Part shown: positions 43,582-52,858 of the stretch, piece after piece
How positions within the stretch are numbered: position 1 is the first letter of the stretch
How the letters are laid out: every line of letters starts with the position of its first letter
NCBI RefSeq assembly: GCF_001667585.1
Contig: NZ_LZJZ01000107.1
Span: 1-64,000 of the forward strand
DNA length: 64,000 nt
Direction: 5' to 3'
Origin: Mycobacterium sp. E2733
GTDB taxonomy: Bacteria > Actinomycetota > Actinomycetes > Mycobacteriales > Mycobacteriaceae
Translations under genes and position numbers: made by a program
Notes under the pieces: model-generated
The model's database searches: none
What the model was told of the DNA's origin: nothing
What the model saw: only the letters and a program-made list of their open reading frames with translations

Positions 43582-44415
43582 TTAGCCTCGCCTTACGTCG
43601 ATCTGCACCGGAGCGTGATCGCTGGCGGCCTTCCCCTTGCGTTCCTCGCGGACGATCTGCGCGTCCGTCACCCTGCGGGCAAGTTCCGGCGAGGCGAGGA
43701 TGAAATCGATGCGCATGCCTTGCCGTTTGGGGAACCGCAGCTGGGTGTAGTCCCAATAGGTGTATACGCCCGGGCCGGGCGCGAAAGGCCTTACCACGTC
43801 CGCGAATTGCGCGTCGACGATGGCGCCGAACGCGCGGCGCTCCGGCTCGGAGACGTGGGTGGCGCCGGCGTAGAAATCGGTGCTCCAGACGTCGTCATCG
43901 GTGGGCGCGATGTTCCAGTCGCCGGCCAGCGCGATCTGCGCGCTGGGATCGTCTCGCAACCAGCCGGCCGCCGTATCACGCAGCGCCGCAAGCCATTCCA
44001 GCTTGTAGGTGTAGTGCGGGTCGCCCAGCGCGCGGCCGTTGGGCACATACAGGCTCCAGACCCGGATGCCGCCGCAGGTGGCGGCCAGCGCGCGGGCTTC
44101 GGCCGTCGCGGCCACCTCCGGCTTGCTGCTCCAGGTCGGCTGCCCGTCGAAGCCGATCTGCACGTCATCGAGGCCCACCCGCGAGGCGATTGCCACGCCG
44201 TTCCACTGGTTGAAGCCGACATGGGCCACCTCGTAGCCGAGTTCGAAAAACGGCAGGGTCGGAAACTGGCTGTCGGAACACTTGGTTTCCTGCATCGCCA
44301 GTACGTCGACGTCGGCGCGGGCCAGCCAGTCGAGGACGCGGGGCAGGCGGCTGCGAATGGAATTCACGTTCCAGGTGGCCAGCCGGAGCACACCGTCAAC
44401 GGCGCCGTCGGGCAT
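43582..44415 (-). CDS. xthA: Exodeoxyribonuclease III
   Basis: AP endonuclease and 3'-exonuclease of base-excision repair. The 277 residues contain LATWNVNSIR, AMQETK (metal Glu), VPNGRALGDPHY with catalytic Tyr, GDWNIAPTDDD (Asp/Asn) and the end motif SDHAPV (Asp-His). It starts at ATG 44415, 3 bp after the stop of the acetyltransferase gene; the GTG at 44391, nearer the conserved region, is an alternative. The stretch 43364-43581 before its stop is AT-richer and carries the promoter of the Rv0426c-like gene. Confidence 0.96.
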   Translation of the reverse strand: MPDGAVDGVLRLATWNVNSIRSRLPRVLDWLARADVDVLAMQETKCSDSQFPTLPFFELGYEVAHVGFNQWNGVAIASRVGLDDVQIGFDGQPTWSSKPEVAATAEARALAATCGGIRVWSLYVPNGRALGDPHYTYKLEWLAALRDTAAGWLRDDPSAQIALAGDWNIAPTDDDVWSTDFYAGATHVSEPERRAFGAIVDAQFADVVRPFAPGPGVYTYWDYTQLRFPKRQGMRIDFILASPELARRVTDAQIVREERKGKAASDHAPVQIDVRRG

Positions 44416-44417
44416 GG

Positions 44418-45209
44418 CTAGACGGTATCCCAGGCGGGCGAGCGGGCCGGAAAGTAGTGGCGGCGATGGTGCGCCCGGAAACCCAGCGCGTCGGCGAGCG
44501 CCATGAAACCGGCACCCGAACCGGTGTCGGGGACGACCAGATAGGCGCGGGTGGCCCCGCGCGCCGCGGCCCAGGCCAGCAGCGCCTCGCACGCGGCGGG
44601 GGCCGCCGGGTCGTCGGCGGAATGCGTCGGCGACAGCCCCACCCACCGGCCGCCGTCGGGCGCGTCGGTCACGGTCGCCCGCGCGAGCGCCAGCTCGCCG
44701 TCGGTTGCCGGTTCGACCGGGGCCGATGCGGAGACGTCGCGCACCAGAACGCGTTCGGTGTGTTCGGCGCTCAGCCCCGGCGGCAGCGCCAACAAGCGAT
44801 CGGGAATCGCCAGACGCGGCGCCAGTCCGCGGCGCTCATACCAGGCCGCGATCGCCGCAATGGTACCCGGTCGAGCCGAAACATCAAGCGGCATAGCGTA
44901 ATCGACCCCGTCGCCGGCGCGCAGCAGCCAGCCCTCGAGCCAGGCCCGTTCGCTGCCGGGCGACGCCGCAGCGGCCGCGTGCTCGAGCGCCCGGATCTGC
45001 CAGGTGCGTACCGGCGCGTCGGTCAGCACCCGCAGCGCGACCACGTCGTCGGCCGCCACCTCGACGACCGCGCCGGTCTTGGTCCGAACCCGCACCACCG
45101 GCCCGACCGCCAGCAGGTGTCCCACCGCATCGGTCAGCGGGGGGACCGAGCCTTTCGCGCGCCGGTAGCGAAGCGTCACCCGCGTGCCCAGGTCCGGCCA
45201 CGAGAACAT
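44418..45209 (-). CDS. GNAT-family acetyltransferase (Rv0428c-like)
   Basis: A 263-residue protein. The N-terminal third forms an SH3-like barrel (RVTLRYRRAKGSVPPLTDAVG, then VVEVAADDVVALR). The C-terminal part is a GNAT fold: ELALARATV, then the acetyl-CoA-binding stretch VVPDTGSGAGFMALADALGF. The substrate is unknown. It lies between def and xthA; the ATG at 45209 overlaps the def stop by one base, so def, this gene and xthA are coupled. Confidence 0.9.
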   Translation of the reverse strand: MFSWPDLGTRVTLRYRRAKGSVPPLTDAVGHLLAVGPVVRVRTKTGAVVEVAADDVVALRVLTDAPVRTWQIRALEHAAAAASPGSERAWLEGWLLRAGDGVDYAMPLDVSARPGTIAAIAAWYERRGLAPRLAIPDRLLALPPGLSAEHTERVLVRDVSASAPVEPATDGELALARATVTDAPDGGRWVGLSPTHSADDPAAPAACEALLAWAAARGATRAYLVVPDTGSGAGFMALADALGFRAHHRRHYFPARSPAWDTV

Positions 45210-45802
45210 CAGTGGCCGAAGGGGTCCGGCCCTTCACCGGGTAGCCACGACAGCCCGGGCACACCCCAGCCGTGCGACTTGACCGCGCGTTTGGCACTAC
45301 GGGCGTGGCGACCGATCAGCCGGTCCAGGTACAGAAAGCCGTCCAGGTGACCGGTCTCGTGCTGCAGCATGCGCGCGAACAGGCCGGTGCCCTCGATGTC
45401 GACCGGCTTACCGTCGGCATCCAGACCGGTGACTCGCGCCCAGGTGGCGCGGCCGGTGGGAAACGACTCGCCCGGGACCGAGAGGCAACCCTCGTCGTCG
45501 TTGTCCGGATCCGGCATGGTCTCCGGCACCTCGGAGGTCTCCAGCACCGGGTTGACGACCACACCGCGGCGACGGTCTGTCCGCCCGCGGTCGTCGGCGC
45601 AGTCGTAGACGAAGACCCGCAACCCGACGCCGATCTGGTTGGCGGCCAGGCCGACTCCGTGCGCGGCGTCCATGGTGTCGTACATGTCGGCGATCAGCTG
45701 CGGCAAGTCCGCCGGTAGCGACCCGTCGGCGCCGACGGGGACCGGCTGCGTCGGGGTGTGCAACACCGGATCCCCGACGATCCGGATCGGTACGACTGCC
45801 AT
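45209..45802 (-). CDS. def: Peptide deformylase
   Basis: Removes the formyl group from the N-terminal Met of new proteins, an essential step. The 197-residue protein has the three deformylase motifs: [20 protein letters not shown] (metal Cys) and QHETGHLDG (HExxH-type site). It is first in a leftward operon with the GNAT gene and xthA. The gap 45803-46005 to the divergent DUF3263 gene should contain both promoters. Confidence 0.97.
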   Translation of the reverse strand: MAVVPIRIVGDPVLHTPTQPVPVGADGSLPADLPQLIADMYDTMDAAHGVGLAANQIGVGLRVFVYDCADDRGRTDRRRGVVVNPVLETSEVPETMPDPDNDDEGCLSVPGESFPTGRATWARVTGLDADGKPVDIEGTGLFARMLQHETGHLDGFLYLDRLIGRHARSAKRAVKSHGWGVPGLSWLPGEGPDPFGH

Positions 45803-46005
45803 GGTCGGCTAAGCTACCGCACGCGCGTGCGCGTCGAAGCCGGCCATGTTCTGCTCGGGCAATCTGAGCCAATCGGCCGACTCGCGGGTCTGGATGACGG
45901 CTTGAGGGTTTGCGCCGTGGTTGAATATTCGCCGAAACACGCCCTCAGGTAAGTCAAGTCATCAGAGCAGCCGAGAATTCGCCGGAAGGGTCCAGGGGAA
46001 GCTAT

Positions 46006-46314
46006 ATGGACAGCGCCATGGCGCGGGCAAATCGATCGGGGGACGATGCTGAGATCGCAGATGGCCTCACCCGCCGCGAACACGACATCCTCGCCTTCGA
46101 ACGTCAGTGGTGGAAATTCGCGGGCGTAAAAGAAGAAGCAATCAAAGAACTGTTCTCGATGTCGGCGACGCGCTACTACCAGGTGCTCAACGCGCTCGTC
46201 GATCGGCCGGAGGCGCTGGCCGCCGACCCGATGCTGGTGAAGCGGTTGCGGCGGCTGCGTGCCAGCCGGCAGAAGGCGCGGGCGGCGCGGCGCCTCGGGT
46301 TCGAGGTGACCTGA
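46006..46314 (+). CDS. DUF3263 protein (Rv0430-like)
   Basis: A 102-residue soluble protein typical of actinobacteria, the same length as Rv0430. It has a helix-turn-helix-like core (LAFERQWWKFAGVKEEAIKE, then FSMSATRYYQVLNAL) and a basic tail (RRLRASRQKARAARR), so DNA binding is likely but unproven. GGGGAAG just before the ATG is a good ribosome-binding site. virR follows after 18 bp. Confidence 0.9.
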   Translation: MDSAMARANRSGDDAEIADGLTRREHDILAFERQWWKFAGVKEEAIKELFSMSATRYYQVLNALVDRPEALAADPMLVKRLRRLRASRQKARAARRLGFEVT

Positions 46315-46332
46315 CTCGCTACAGTGGGCTCG

Positions 46333-46806
46333 ATGAAAGAGCGAGTCCCCGACTCCACGGGGCTTCCCCTACGGGCGATGGTGATGGTGCTGTTGTTCCT
46401 GGGGGTCATTTTCCTGCTGCTCGGCTGGCAGGCGCTGGGGTCGTCCGGCAGCTCCGACGAGGACTCGTCGGCGGCGGTCTCCACGTCGACCACCGCCAGC
46501 TCGGCCACGCCGACGAGCACTAAGCCCGCGGCCGGCCGGTCCGAGGTGCAGGTGTACAACATCTCGGCCAAAGAGGGCGTCGCCGCCCACACCAAGGACC
46601 AGCTCACGGCCGCCGGTTTCAACGTCACCAAGGTCGACAACCTGTCCGTGCCCGACGTGTCGGCCACCACGGTGTACTACACCGACGCCGACGACGAGCA
46701 CGCGACCGCCGACGCGGTGGGCAAGGCCCTGGGCGCGCCGGTCGAACCCCGCATCCCCGCACTGACCGGCCAACCGCCCGGGGTCATCGTCCTCGTTACG
46801 GGCTGA
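46333..46806 (+). CDS. virR: VirR-type LytR_C-domain envelope protein
   Basis: A 157-residue membrane protein: short cytosolic start, helix at residues 15-35 (MVMVLLFLGVIFLLLGW), Ser/Thr-rich linker and a LytR_C domain (VQVYNISAKEGVAAHTKDQL ... VYYTDADDEHA). Rv0431/VirR controls membrane vesicle release and cell-wall integrity in M. tuberculosis. The ATG at 46333 is preferred over GTG 46324. Confidence 0.93.
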   Translation: MKERVPDSTGLPLRAMVMVLLFLGVIFLLLGWQALGSSGSSDEDSSAAVSTSTTASSATPTSTKPAAGRSEVQVYNISAKEGVAAHTKDQLTAAGFNVTKVDNLSVPDVSATTVYYTDADDEHATADAVGKALGAPVEPRIPALTGQPPGVIVLVTG

Positions 46807-46834
46807 CGACCGCTGAAGCGGTTAGGCTTCCGCT

Positions 46835-47554
46835 ATGCCTCAGCTCGCTGGTCACCGCACTGCCGCCGTCACCATGTCCGCGCTTTCCGCAGCCACTTCC
46901 GTCGCCCTGCTGGGGGCGTGCTCGTCGCCCCAGCACGCCTCGTCCTCGCTGGGCACCACGCCGGCGGTCTGGACCGGATCGCCGGCACCGTCGGGAACCG
47001 GTGCCCCGGAGGGCGGGCCCGTCGCCGCGCCGCAGGAAAAGAACATCACCACCCACCTGAGGGCGCCCGACGGCACCGAGGTCGCGACCGCGACCTTCCA
47101 GTTCAACAGCGGCTACGCCACCGTCACCATCGCGACGAAGGCCGACGGGGTGCTGACGCCCGGCTTCCATGGGGTACACATCCACAAGGTCGGCAAATGT
47201 GAGCCCAACTCCGTCGCCCCGACCGGTGGCGCGCCCGGCGATTTCCTGTCCGCCGGCGGGCACTTCCAAGTGCCCGGGCACGCCGCCCACCCCGCCAGCG
47301 GTGACCTGACCTCGCTGCAGGTGCGCAAGGACGGGTCCGGAATGATGGTGACGACCACGGACGCCTTCGCCATGGAAGACCTGCTTACCGGCGAGAAGAC
47401 CGCGATCATCATCCACGCTGGCGCCGACAACTTCGCCAACATCCCGCCGGAGCGTTACAGCCAGACCAACGGAACGCCGGGTCCCGACCAGATGACGATG
47501 ACCACCGGTGACGCCGGCAAGCGGGTCGCGTGCGGTGTGATCGGTGCCGGCTAA
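46835..47554 (+). CDS. sodC: Cu/Zn superoxide dismutase, lipoprotein
   Basis: Extracytoplasmic enzyme that removes superoxide from the host or environment. The 239-residue product has a signal with lipobox LGAC, a Pro/Gly/Ser linker, and SOD motifs [13 protein letters not shown] (Cu His pair and first Cys), GGHF, HPASGD with metal ligands, IIIHAGADN, and a C-terminal Cys in RVACGVI. The length agrees with Rv0432 (240). Confidence 0.97.
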   Translation: MPQLAGHRTAAVTMSALSAATSVALLGACSSPQHASSSLGTTPAVWTGSPAPSGTGAPEGGPVAAPQEKNITTHLRAPDGTEVATATFQFNSGYATVTIATKADGVLTPGFHGVHIHKVGKCEPNSVAPTGGAPGDFLSAGGHFQVPGHAAHPASGDLTSLQVRKDGSGMMVTTTDAFAMEDLLTGEKTAIIIHAGADNFANIPPERYSQTNGTPGPDQMTMTTGDAGKRVACGVIGAG

Positions 47555-48686
47555 CAGGGCCCTCAAAAGGGCCGAGTCGCGCATAGATTTCGCCCGTTCA
47601 CCGAGGCCGACCCTCGGCGTGGAGTGGGAGTTCGCGCTCGTCGACGCGCAGACCCGCGACCTGAGTAACGAGGCGACGGCGGTGATCGCCGAGATCGGCG
47701 AAAACCCGCGCGTGCACAAGGAGTTGCTGCGCAACACCGTCGAGGTCGTCAGCGGGGTCTGCCATTCCACGTCAGAGGCCATGGACGATCTGCGGCAGAC
47801 CCTGGGCCCCGCGCACCGGATCGTCCGCGACCGGGGAATGGAGCTCTTCTGCGCCGGCGCACACCCGTTCGCGCAGTGGTCGACGCAGAAGCTCACCGAC
47901 GCACCCCGGTATGCCGAACTGATCAAGCGCACCCAGTGGTGGGGGCGCCAGATGCTGATCTGGGGCGTGCACGTGCACGTCGGAATCTCCTCGGCGCACA
48001 AGGTGATGCCGATCATGACGTCGCTGCTGAAGTACTACCCGCACCTGCTGGCGCTGTCGGCATCCTCGCCCTGGTGGACCGGCGTGGACACCGGGTACGC
48101 CAGCAACCGCGCGATGATGTTCCAGCAGTTGCCCACCGCCGGCCTGCCGTTCCAATTCCAGACCTGGGCGGAGTTCGAAGGGTTCGTCTACGACCAGAAG
48201 AAGACCGGCATCATCGATCATGTCGACGAAGTCCGTTGGGACATCAGGCCTTCGCCGCACTTGGGCACCCTCGAGGTGCGGGTGTGTGACGGCGTGTCCA
48301 ACCTGCGGGAGCTGAGCGCGCTGGTGGCGTTGACGCATTGCCTGGTGGTCGACCTGGACCGCCGGCTGGAAGCCGACGAGACCCTGCCGACCATGCCGCC
48401 GTGGCACAACCAGGAGAACAAGTGGCGCGCCGCCCGCTACGGGCTGGACGCGATCATCATCCAGGATGCCGACAGCAACGAGCGGCTGGTCACCGAGGAT
48501 CTCGACGAGGTGCTGAATCGGCTTGAGCCCGTTGCCAAGTCGTTGAACTGCGTCGACGAGCTGGCCGCGGTGGCCGAGATTCCCAGGCGGGGCGCCTCGT
48601 ACCAGCGGCAGCGCCGGGTGGCCGAGGAACACGACGGCGACCTGCGGGCCGTCGTCGACGCGCTGGTGGGCGAGCTGGAGATCTGA
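47544..48686 (+). CDS. Glutamate-cysteine ligase-like carboxylate-amine ligase (YbdK/GCS2 family)
   Basis: A 380-residue protein of the GCS2 family, with [12 protein letters not shown] (ATP/metal Glu), [18 protein letters not shown] and [18 protein letters not shown]. Mycobacteria use mycothiol, not glutathione, so the true substrate of this weak gamma-glutamyl-type ligase is not known. The GTG at 47544 overlaps the sodC end by 11 bp and the stop overlaps the next ATG, so sodC and the two genes after it form an operon. Confidence 0.92.
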   Translation: MPANRALKRAESRIDFARSPRPTLGVEWEFALVDAQTRDLSNEATAVIAEIGENPRVHKELLRNTVEVVSGVCHSTSEAMDDLRQTLGPAHRIVRDRGMELFCAGAHPFAQWSTQKLTDAPRYAELIKRTQWWGRQMLIWGVHVHVGISSAHKVMPIMTSLLKYYPHLLALSASSPWWTGVDTGYASNRAMMFQQLPTAGLPFQFQTWAEFEGFVYDQKKTGIIDHVDEVRWDIRPSPHLGTLEVRVCDGVSNLRELSALVALTHCLVVDLDRRLEADETLPTMPPWHNQENKWRAARYGLDAIIIQDADSNERLVTEDLDEVLNRLEPVAKSLNCVDELAAVAEIPRRGASYQRQRRVAEEHDGDLRAVVDALVGELEI

Positions 48687-49312
48687 TGGAGCTGGCGATG
48701 TTCCCGCTGGAGTCGGCCCTGCTGCCCGGCCAGGACCTGCCATTGCGGATCTTCGAGCCGCGCTACGGCGCGCTGGTCCGGCACTGCCTCGACTCCGGCG
48801 ACCCGTTCGGCGTGGTGTTGATCTCGCGGGGCCGCGAGGTCGGCGGCGGCGACGCGCGTTGCGATGTCGGCGTGTTGTCCCGGATCACCGAATGCGTCGA
48901 GCACGGGGCGGGCCGCTACTCCATGCACTGCCGGACCGGTGAACGGATCCGGGTGTCCGAATGGCTGCCCGACGATCCCTATCCGCGGGCGACGGTGACG
49001 CTGTGGCCCGACGAGCCCGGGGACCCGGTCACCCCGGCCCAGCTGCTGGAGGTCGAGGACCGGGTGATGGCCCTGTTCGAGCGGATCGCCGACGCGCGCG
49101 GCGTGGCGCTGCCGGAGCGCGCGGCCCTCCTGGGCCCCGACACGGCCGGCGATCCCGGACAACGCCTGTACGCGTTGGCGGCTCGCATCCCCATCGGCAC
49201 GGCCGACCGGTACACGGTGCTGTCGGCGCCGTCCGCAGCCGAGCGGCTGGCCGCGCTCCGCGAGGCCGTGGCCGCGGTTGCCGAGGTGGTGGAATTCCAG
49301 CTTTCCGAATAG
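48686..49312 (+). CDS. LON substrate-binding-domain protein (Rv0434-like)
   Basis: A 208-residue protein made only of the N-terminal domain of Lon protease: MFPLESALLPGQDLPLRIFE, YGALVRHCL and FGVVLISRG. No ATPase or protease part follows, which is normal for this stand-alone family. A role in binding unfolded protein or as an adaptor is inferred. The ATG overlaps the stop of the ligase gene by one base. Confidence 0.93.
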   Translation: MELAMFPLESALLPGQDLPLRIFEPRYGALVRHCLDSGDPFGVVLISRGREVGGGDARCDVGVLSRITECVEHGAGRYSMHCRTGERIRVSEWLPDDPYPRATVTLWPDEPGDPVTPAQLLEVEDRVMALFERIADARGVALPERAALLGPDTAGDPGQRLYALAARIPIGTADRYTVLSAPSAAERLAALREAVAAVAEVVEFQLSE

Positions 49313-49328
49313 TGCGACAGGGGAATAC

Positions 49329-50351
49329 ATGAAGGTACACCTACAGGTCAACGGCTCACCGGTGGAGGCGGCGGCGAGCGCCGCCGACCTCGCCGCGACG
49401 GGAGCCGACGGCCTGTTCACCTTCGAGGGCCAGCACGACGTGTTCTTCCCGCTGATCATCGCCGCCGGCGCGACCGACCTGGACCTGATGACCAACGTGG
49501 CGATCGCCCCGCCGCGCAGCCCCCTGCACCTGGCGCACGCCGCCTACGACTTGCAGCTCTACAGCGGCGGCCGGTTCCGGCTCGGCCTGGGCTCACAGGT
49601 GAAGGCCCACATCGAAAAGCGTTATGGCAGCAAATGGGAGCGGCCGGCGGCGCGGATGGCCGAAACCATCGCCGCGATCAAGGCGATCTTCTCGGCCTGG
49701 GAAGGCCAGTGCCGCCTGGACTTTCGCGGCGAGTTCTTTACGCACACCATCATGGCGCCCAACTTCAACCCCGGGCCCAACCCGTTCGGGCCGCCGCCGG
49801 TGCTGCTGGGTGCCCTGGGTCCGGTGATGACGCGCACCGCCGCCGAGGTGGCCGACGGGCTGCTGGTGATGCCGTTCAACAGCGCCCGGCACTTCGCCGA
49901 ACGCACCGTCCCCGCGGTCGCCGACGGGCTGCGCCGGGCTGGCCGATCGGCCGACGGGTTCCAGATCGTCGCCCAGGCCATGGTCGCCGTCGGCCGCGAC
50001 GAGGCCGCCCTGGCCGCCGCGATCGACGGTGTGGCGGCGCTCATTTCGTTCTACGGCTCGACTCCGGCCTATTTGCCCGTGCTCGAGGCCGAGGGGTGGG
50101 CCGACGTCCAGCCCGAGCTCAACGCGCTGTCCAAGCAGGGCCGCTTCGCCGACATGCGCCGCCTGGTCGGCGACGAGGTGGTGGCCCGGATCGGCGTCGT
50201 CGGCACCCCCGAGGAATGCGCGGAGCAGATCGGCGCCAGGTTCTCCGAGCACGCCACCGAGGTGTGCTGCTACTTCCCGGGCTACACGCCGCGCGCCGCG
50301 GACATCGCCGACCTGATCGGCGCCCTGCACCGCGCCCCGGCCCTGCGATGA
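49329..50351 (+). CDS. F420-dependent LLM-class oxidoreductase
   Basis: A 340-residue TIM-barrel protein of the luciferase-like family, with the F420-subgroup features DGLFTFEGQHDVFFP, TNVAIAPPRSPLHLAHAAYD and GRFRLGLGSQVKAHI. The substrate is unknown. It begins the block set between Rv0434 and Rv0435c; its stop overlaps the start of an enoyl-CoA hydratase gene (ATGA), suggesting joint work on a CoA-bound or xenobiotic substrate. The ATG at 49329 has AGGGGAA 4 bp upstream. Confidence 0.9.
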   Translation: MKVHLQVNGSPVEAAASAADLAATGADGLFTFEGQHDVFFPLIIAAGATDLDLMTNVAIAPPRSPLHLAHAAYDLQLYSGGRFRLGLGSQVKAHIEKRYGSKWERPAARMAETIAAIKAIFSAWEGQCRLDFRGEFFTHTIMAPNFNPGPNPFGPPPVLLGALGPVMTRTAAEVADGLLVMPFNSARHFAERTVPAVADGLRRAGRSADGFQIVAQAMVAVGRDEAALAAAIDGVAALISFYGSTPAYLPVLEAEGWADVQPELNALSKQGRFADMRRLVGDEVVARIGVVGTPEECAEQIGARFSEHATEVCCYFPGYTPRAADIADLIGALHRAPALR

Positions 50352-51160
50352 GCCCCGATCTGACGGTCGACGTCGACGCGGGCGTGGCGGTGCTCACGCT
50401 CAATCGGCCCGAGCAGCTCAATGCCTACACCGCCGAGATGGGCGCGCTGCTGAGCCGGGCGTACGCCGAGTGCGACGGTGACGACGACGTCCGGGCCATC
50501 GTCGTGACCGGGGCGGGCCGCGCCTTCTGCGCGGGCGCCGACTTCTCCGGCGCCGCAAGCCCATTCGACACGCCGGCCGGGGAGTTCTCGGCGTCACCGA
50601 TCAGCCCGGCAGCGTTCGAGTTGCGCAAGCCGGTGATCGCCGCCCTCAACGGCCACGCGATCGGCATCGGCCTGACCATCGCCTTGCAGGCCGACCTGCG
50701 CGTGGTCGCCGAGGACGCGAAATACGGTGTGGTGCAGGTCCGCCGGGGGGTGATCCCCGATTGCATGTCGCACTGGACGCTGGCGCGGCTGACCACCCTG
50801 GGCGTGGCCGCGGACATCCTGCTCACCGGGCGAACCTTCGGCGGGGCCGAGGCTGTGGCGCTCGGCATCGCGAACCGGGCCCTGCCCGCCGGCCGGGTGC
50901 TCGACCACGCGGTGGAGCTGGCCCGCGACATCGCTGTCAACGTGGCGCCGATGTCGGCGGCGCTGTGCAAGCGGCTGCTGTGGGACACCGCGATGAACAA
51001 CTACACCCCGCGGCAGGTCGCCGCGCTGGAAACCCAGCTGCATCAACGGGTCATGGGCACCGCCGACGCCCGCGAGGGGGTGGCCGCCTTCCTCGAGCGC
51101 CGGCCGCCGTCCTTTACGTCGCGGCTGTCCCGCGAGTGGACTACGCCGCCGGAGCCGTGA
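50348..51160 (+). CDS. Enoyl-CoA hydratase/isomerase-family protein
   Basis: A 270-residue crotonase-fold protein with the oxyanion segments GRAFCAGADFSG and AALNGHAIGIGLTIAL, and RRGVIPDCMSHWTLARL where catalytic Glu residues sit in true hydratases. Those Glu are not evident (Val-Ile-Pro-Asp), so dehydration or isomerase chemistry may differ. It is coupled to the LLM gene upstream. Its end overlaps the convergent SDR gene by 20 bp. Confidence 0.9.
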   Translation: MSPDLTVDVDAGVAVLTLNRPEQLNAYTAEMGALLSRAYAECDGDDDVRAIVVTGAGRAFCAGADFSGAASPFDTPAGEFSASPISPAAFELRKPVIAALNGHAIGIGLTIALQADLRVVAEDAKYGVVQVRRGVIPDCMSHWTLARLTTLGVAADILLTGRTFGGAEAVALGIANRALPAGRVLDHAVELARDIAVNVAPMSAALCKRLLWDTAMNNYTPRQVAALETQLHQRVMGTADAREGVAAFLERRPPSFTSRLSREWTTPPEP

Positions 51161-52055
51161 GCTCCTCGGAAAGCTCCCACCACCGGGCCGCGCGCCGCTC
51201 GTCGCGAGCGTAGGGCGCCACCGCCTCGCTGACCCGGCAGTCTTCGAGATACAGGCCGCCCCGGCCGGCCAGCTCCGGGCTGACCGCCGCCCACACCTGG
51301 GTGGCCGCGCCGCGGTCGGGCGTGGTGACGTCGAGCCGCTCGCCCGTCGGTTTGCGCAGCCGCGAGAAGTCCGCCCGGGACATGTGCCGGGCGAGCGCGG
51401 TGGCAACGGTGCCGGGATGGACGGCGTAGGCGCGGATTCCCGTGTCGCGCAAGCGGCGATCGGCTTCCACGGCGTGCAGGATGTTCGCCGTTTTCGACGC
51501 GCCGTAGGCGACGAACTTGTCGTAGTCCCGCCGCTCCCAGTTGGGATCGTCGAGGTCGACGTCACCCAAGACGTGGCCCGCCGACGACAGGTTGACGATC
51601 CGGGCCTGACCATGAACCCGGGCGGCCGCGGCGAGTTGCGGGACGAGGAGCCGGGTGAGTTCGAAGTGCCCGAAATGGTTTGTGCCGATCTGCATCTCGA
51701 ATCCATCGCGCGTCCTGCCGAACGGCGTGAACATCACGCCGGCGTTGTTCATCAGCACGTCGATGGCCGGGGCCAGTTCTCCGATTGCGGCCGTCGCCGC
51801 CGCGACGCCGGCCAGCGTCGTGAGGTCGAGCTCGACGGCCGAGGTTCGCGCGCCGGGCACTTCGGCCGCGATCCACTGGGCCGCCTGCGCCAGCGCCGCT
51901 GGGTTGCGGGCGGCCAGGACGACGTGGGCGCCGGCGGCGGCCAGCGCGCGGGCCGACTCGCGCCCCAACCCGGAGGACGCGCCGGTGATCACACAGACCT
52001 TGCCGGACAGGTCGATTCCGCCGACGACGCCCAGCGCGGTCGCAGGCTCGGTCAT
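51141..52055 (-). CDS. Short-chain dehydrogenase/reductase (retinol-DH-like)
   Basis: A 304-residue oxidoreductase. The NAD(P) site is TGASSGLGRESARAL and NNAGV. The catalytic Tyr-Lys are in YGASKTANILH with Ser in LSSAGHV. The C-terminal ELSEELT tail is that of the light-dependent protochlorophyllide/retinol group. The ATG at 52055 overlaps the stop of the DUF2867-like gene (ATGA), so the two make an operon read toward the hydratase gene. Confidence 0.93.
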   Translation of the reverse strand: MTEPATALGVVGGIDLSGKVCVITGASSGLGRESARALAAAGAHVVLAARNPAALAQAAQWIAAEVPGARTSAVELDLTTLAGVAAATAAIGELAPAIDVLMNNAGVMFTPFGRTRDGFEMQIGTNHFGHFELTRLLVPQLAAAARVHGQARIVNLSSAGHVLGDVDLDDPNWERRDYDKFVAYGASKTANILHAVEADRRLRDTGIRAYAVHPGTVATALARHMSRADFSRLRKPTGERLDVTTPDRGAATQVWAAVSPELAGRGGLYLEDCRVSEAVAPYARDERRAARWWELSEELTAPAA

Positions 52056-52837
52056 GCCGGTATACGCTGCCACACCGCCGCGCGCTTCATCAGCCGCGGC
52101 GCCACCGCCCGGTGCAGCGGGCCGACGAAGGCCCACACCGTTCGGGCGGTGGCCTTGTGGCGGTACTGCACGCGGGTGGTGAGGCTGGCGCGCCGATCGT
52201 CCTCGCGTCGCAGCGTCAGCTCGCCGTGCATGAGCGGCCCGCGCGCCCTGAGCACGAGCTCGTCGTGATCCGAACGCACGATCGTCCAGCCGATGATGTG
52301 GTCCGGCGACGAAATCGGCCCGAGGTCAAACCTCAGGACGTGGCGGTGGATCCACAAGACGACGCCCCCGCCCGAGCCACGCCCCACCGCGTCGCGGAAC
52401 GTTTCCTCGGCCGTGCGTGAGTCGCCTTGGGGGAGCGGCACTTCGAAGACGTCGGTGTAGTCGGCTTGCTCGGCGGCCCGGGCGATCCGGTTCAGTGTCC
52501 ACCGGACGGCGACGCGGTGCCCGCCGGTGCCGATGACGAGCGCCCGGTAGACCTTGCCGTGCAGGCCCGGGAAGGCCGCCCAGGTCGCCGAGCGCACGCG
52601 GGTGCGGCCCGCCGCCGCGTCTGCCAGCTCGAACACCCACTGGTACACCGCGAAGGGGTGCCGGCCCTTCAGCGCGAACCGGGCCGGCGGCCGCGCCTCG
52701 TCCAGAACGAAGCCGATCGGCACGGTGGAGGGGTAGCCCGGGTCCCGGCACATCACGCGCAACAGCGCCGACCAGGTGTCCGCGCGCCCCGCGTCCACGG
52801 TTATGGCATGCTCATCGATATAGGGTAATCGTTCCAT
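52052..52837 (-). CDS. DUF2867-type protein of unknown function
   Basis: A 261-residue soluble protein with a START/SRPBCC-like layout: EHAITVDAGRADTWSALL, then FALKGRHPFAVYQWVFE, and in the second half IIGWTIVRSDHDELVLRARG. It may bind a hydrophobic ligand. It is divergent from a TetR gene with only 21 bp between starts, so it is the probable target of that regulator, together with the coupled SDR gene. Confidence 0.78.
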   Translation of the reverse strand: MERLPYIDEHAITVDAGRADTWSALLRVMCRDPGYPSTVPIGFVLDEARPPARFALKGRHPFAVYQWVFELADAAAGRTRVRSATWAAFPGLHGKVYRALVIGTGGHRVAVRWTLNRIARAAEQADYTDVFEVPLPQGDSRTAEETFRDAVGRGSGGGVVLWIHRHVLRFDLGPISSPDHIIGWTIVRSDHDELVLRARGPLMHGELTLRREDDRRASLTTRVQYRHKATARTVWAFVGPLHRAVAPRLMKRAAVWQRIPA

Positions 52838-52858
52838 ATAGAAGGACCATACTAGATC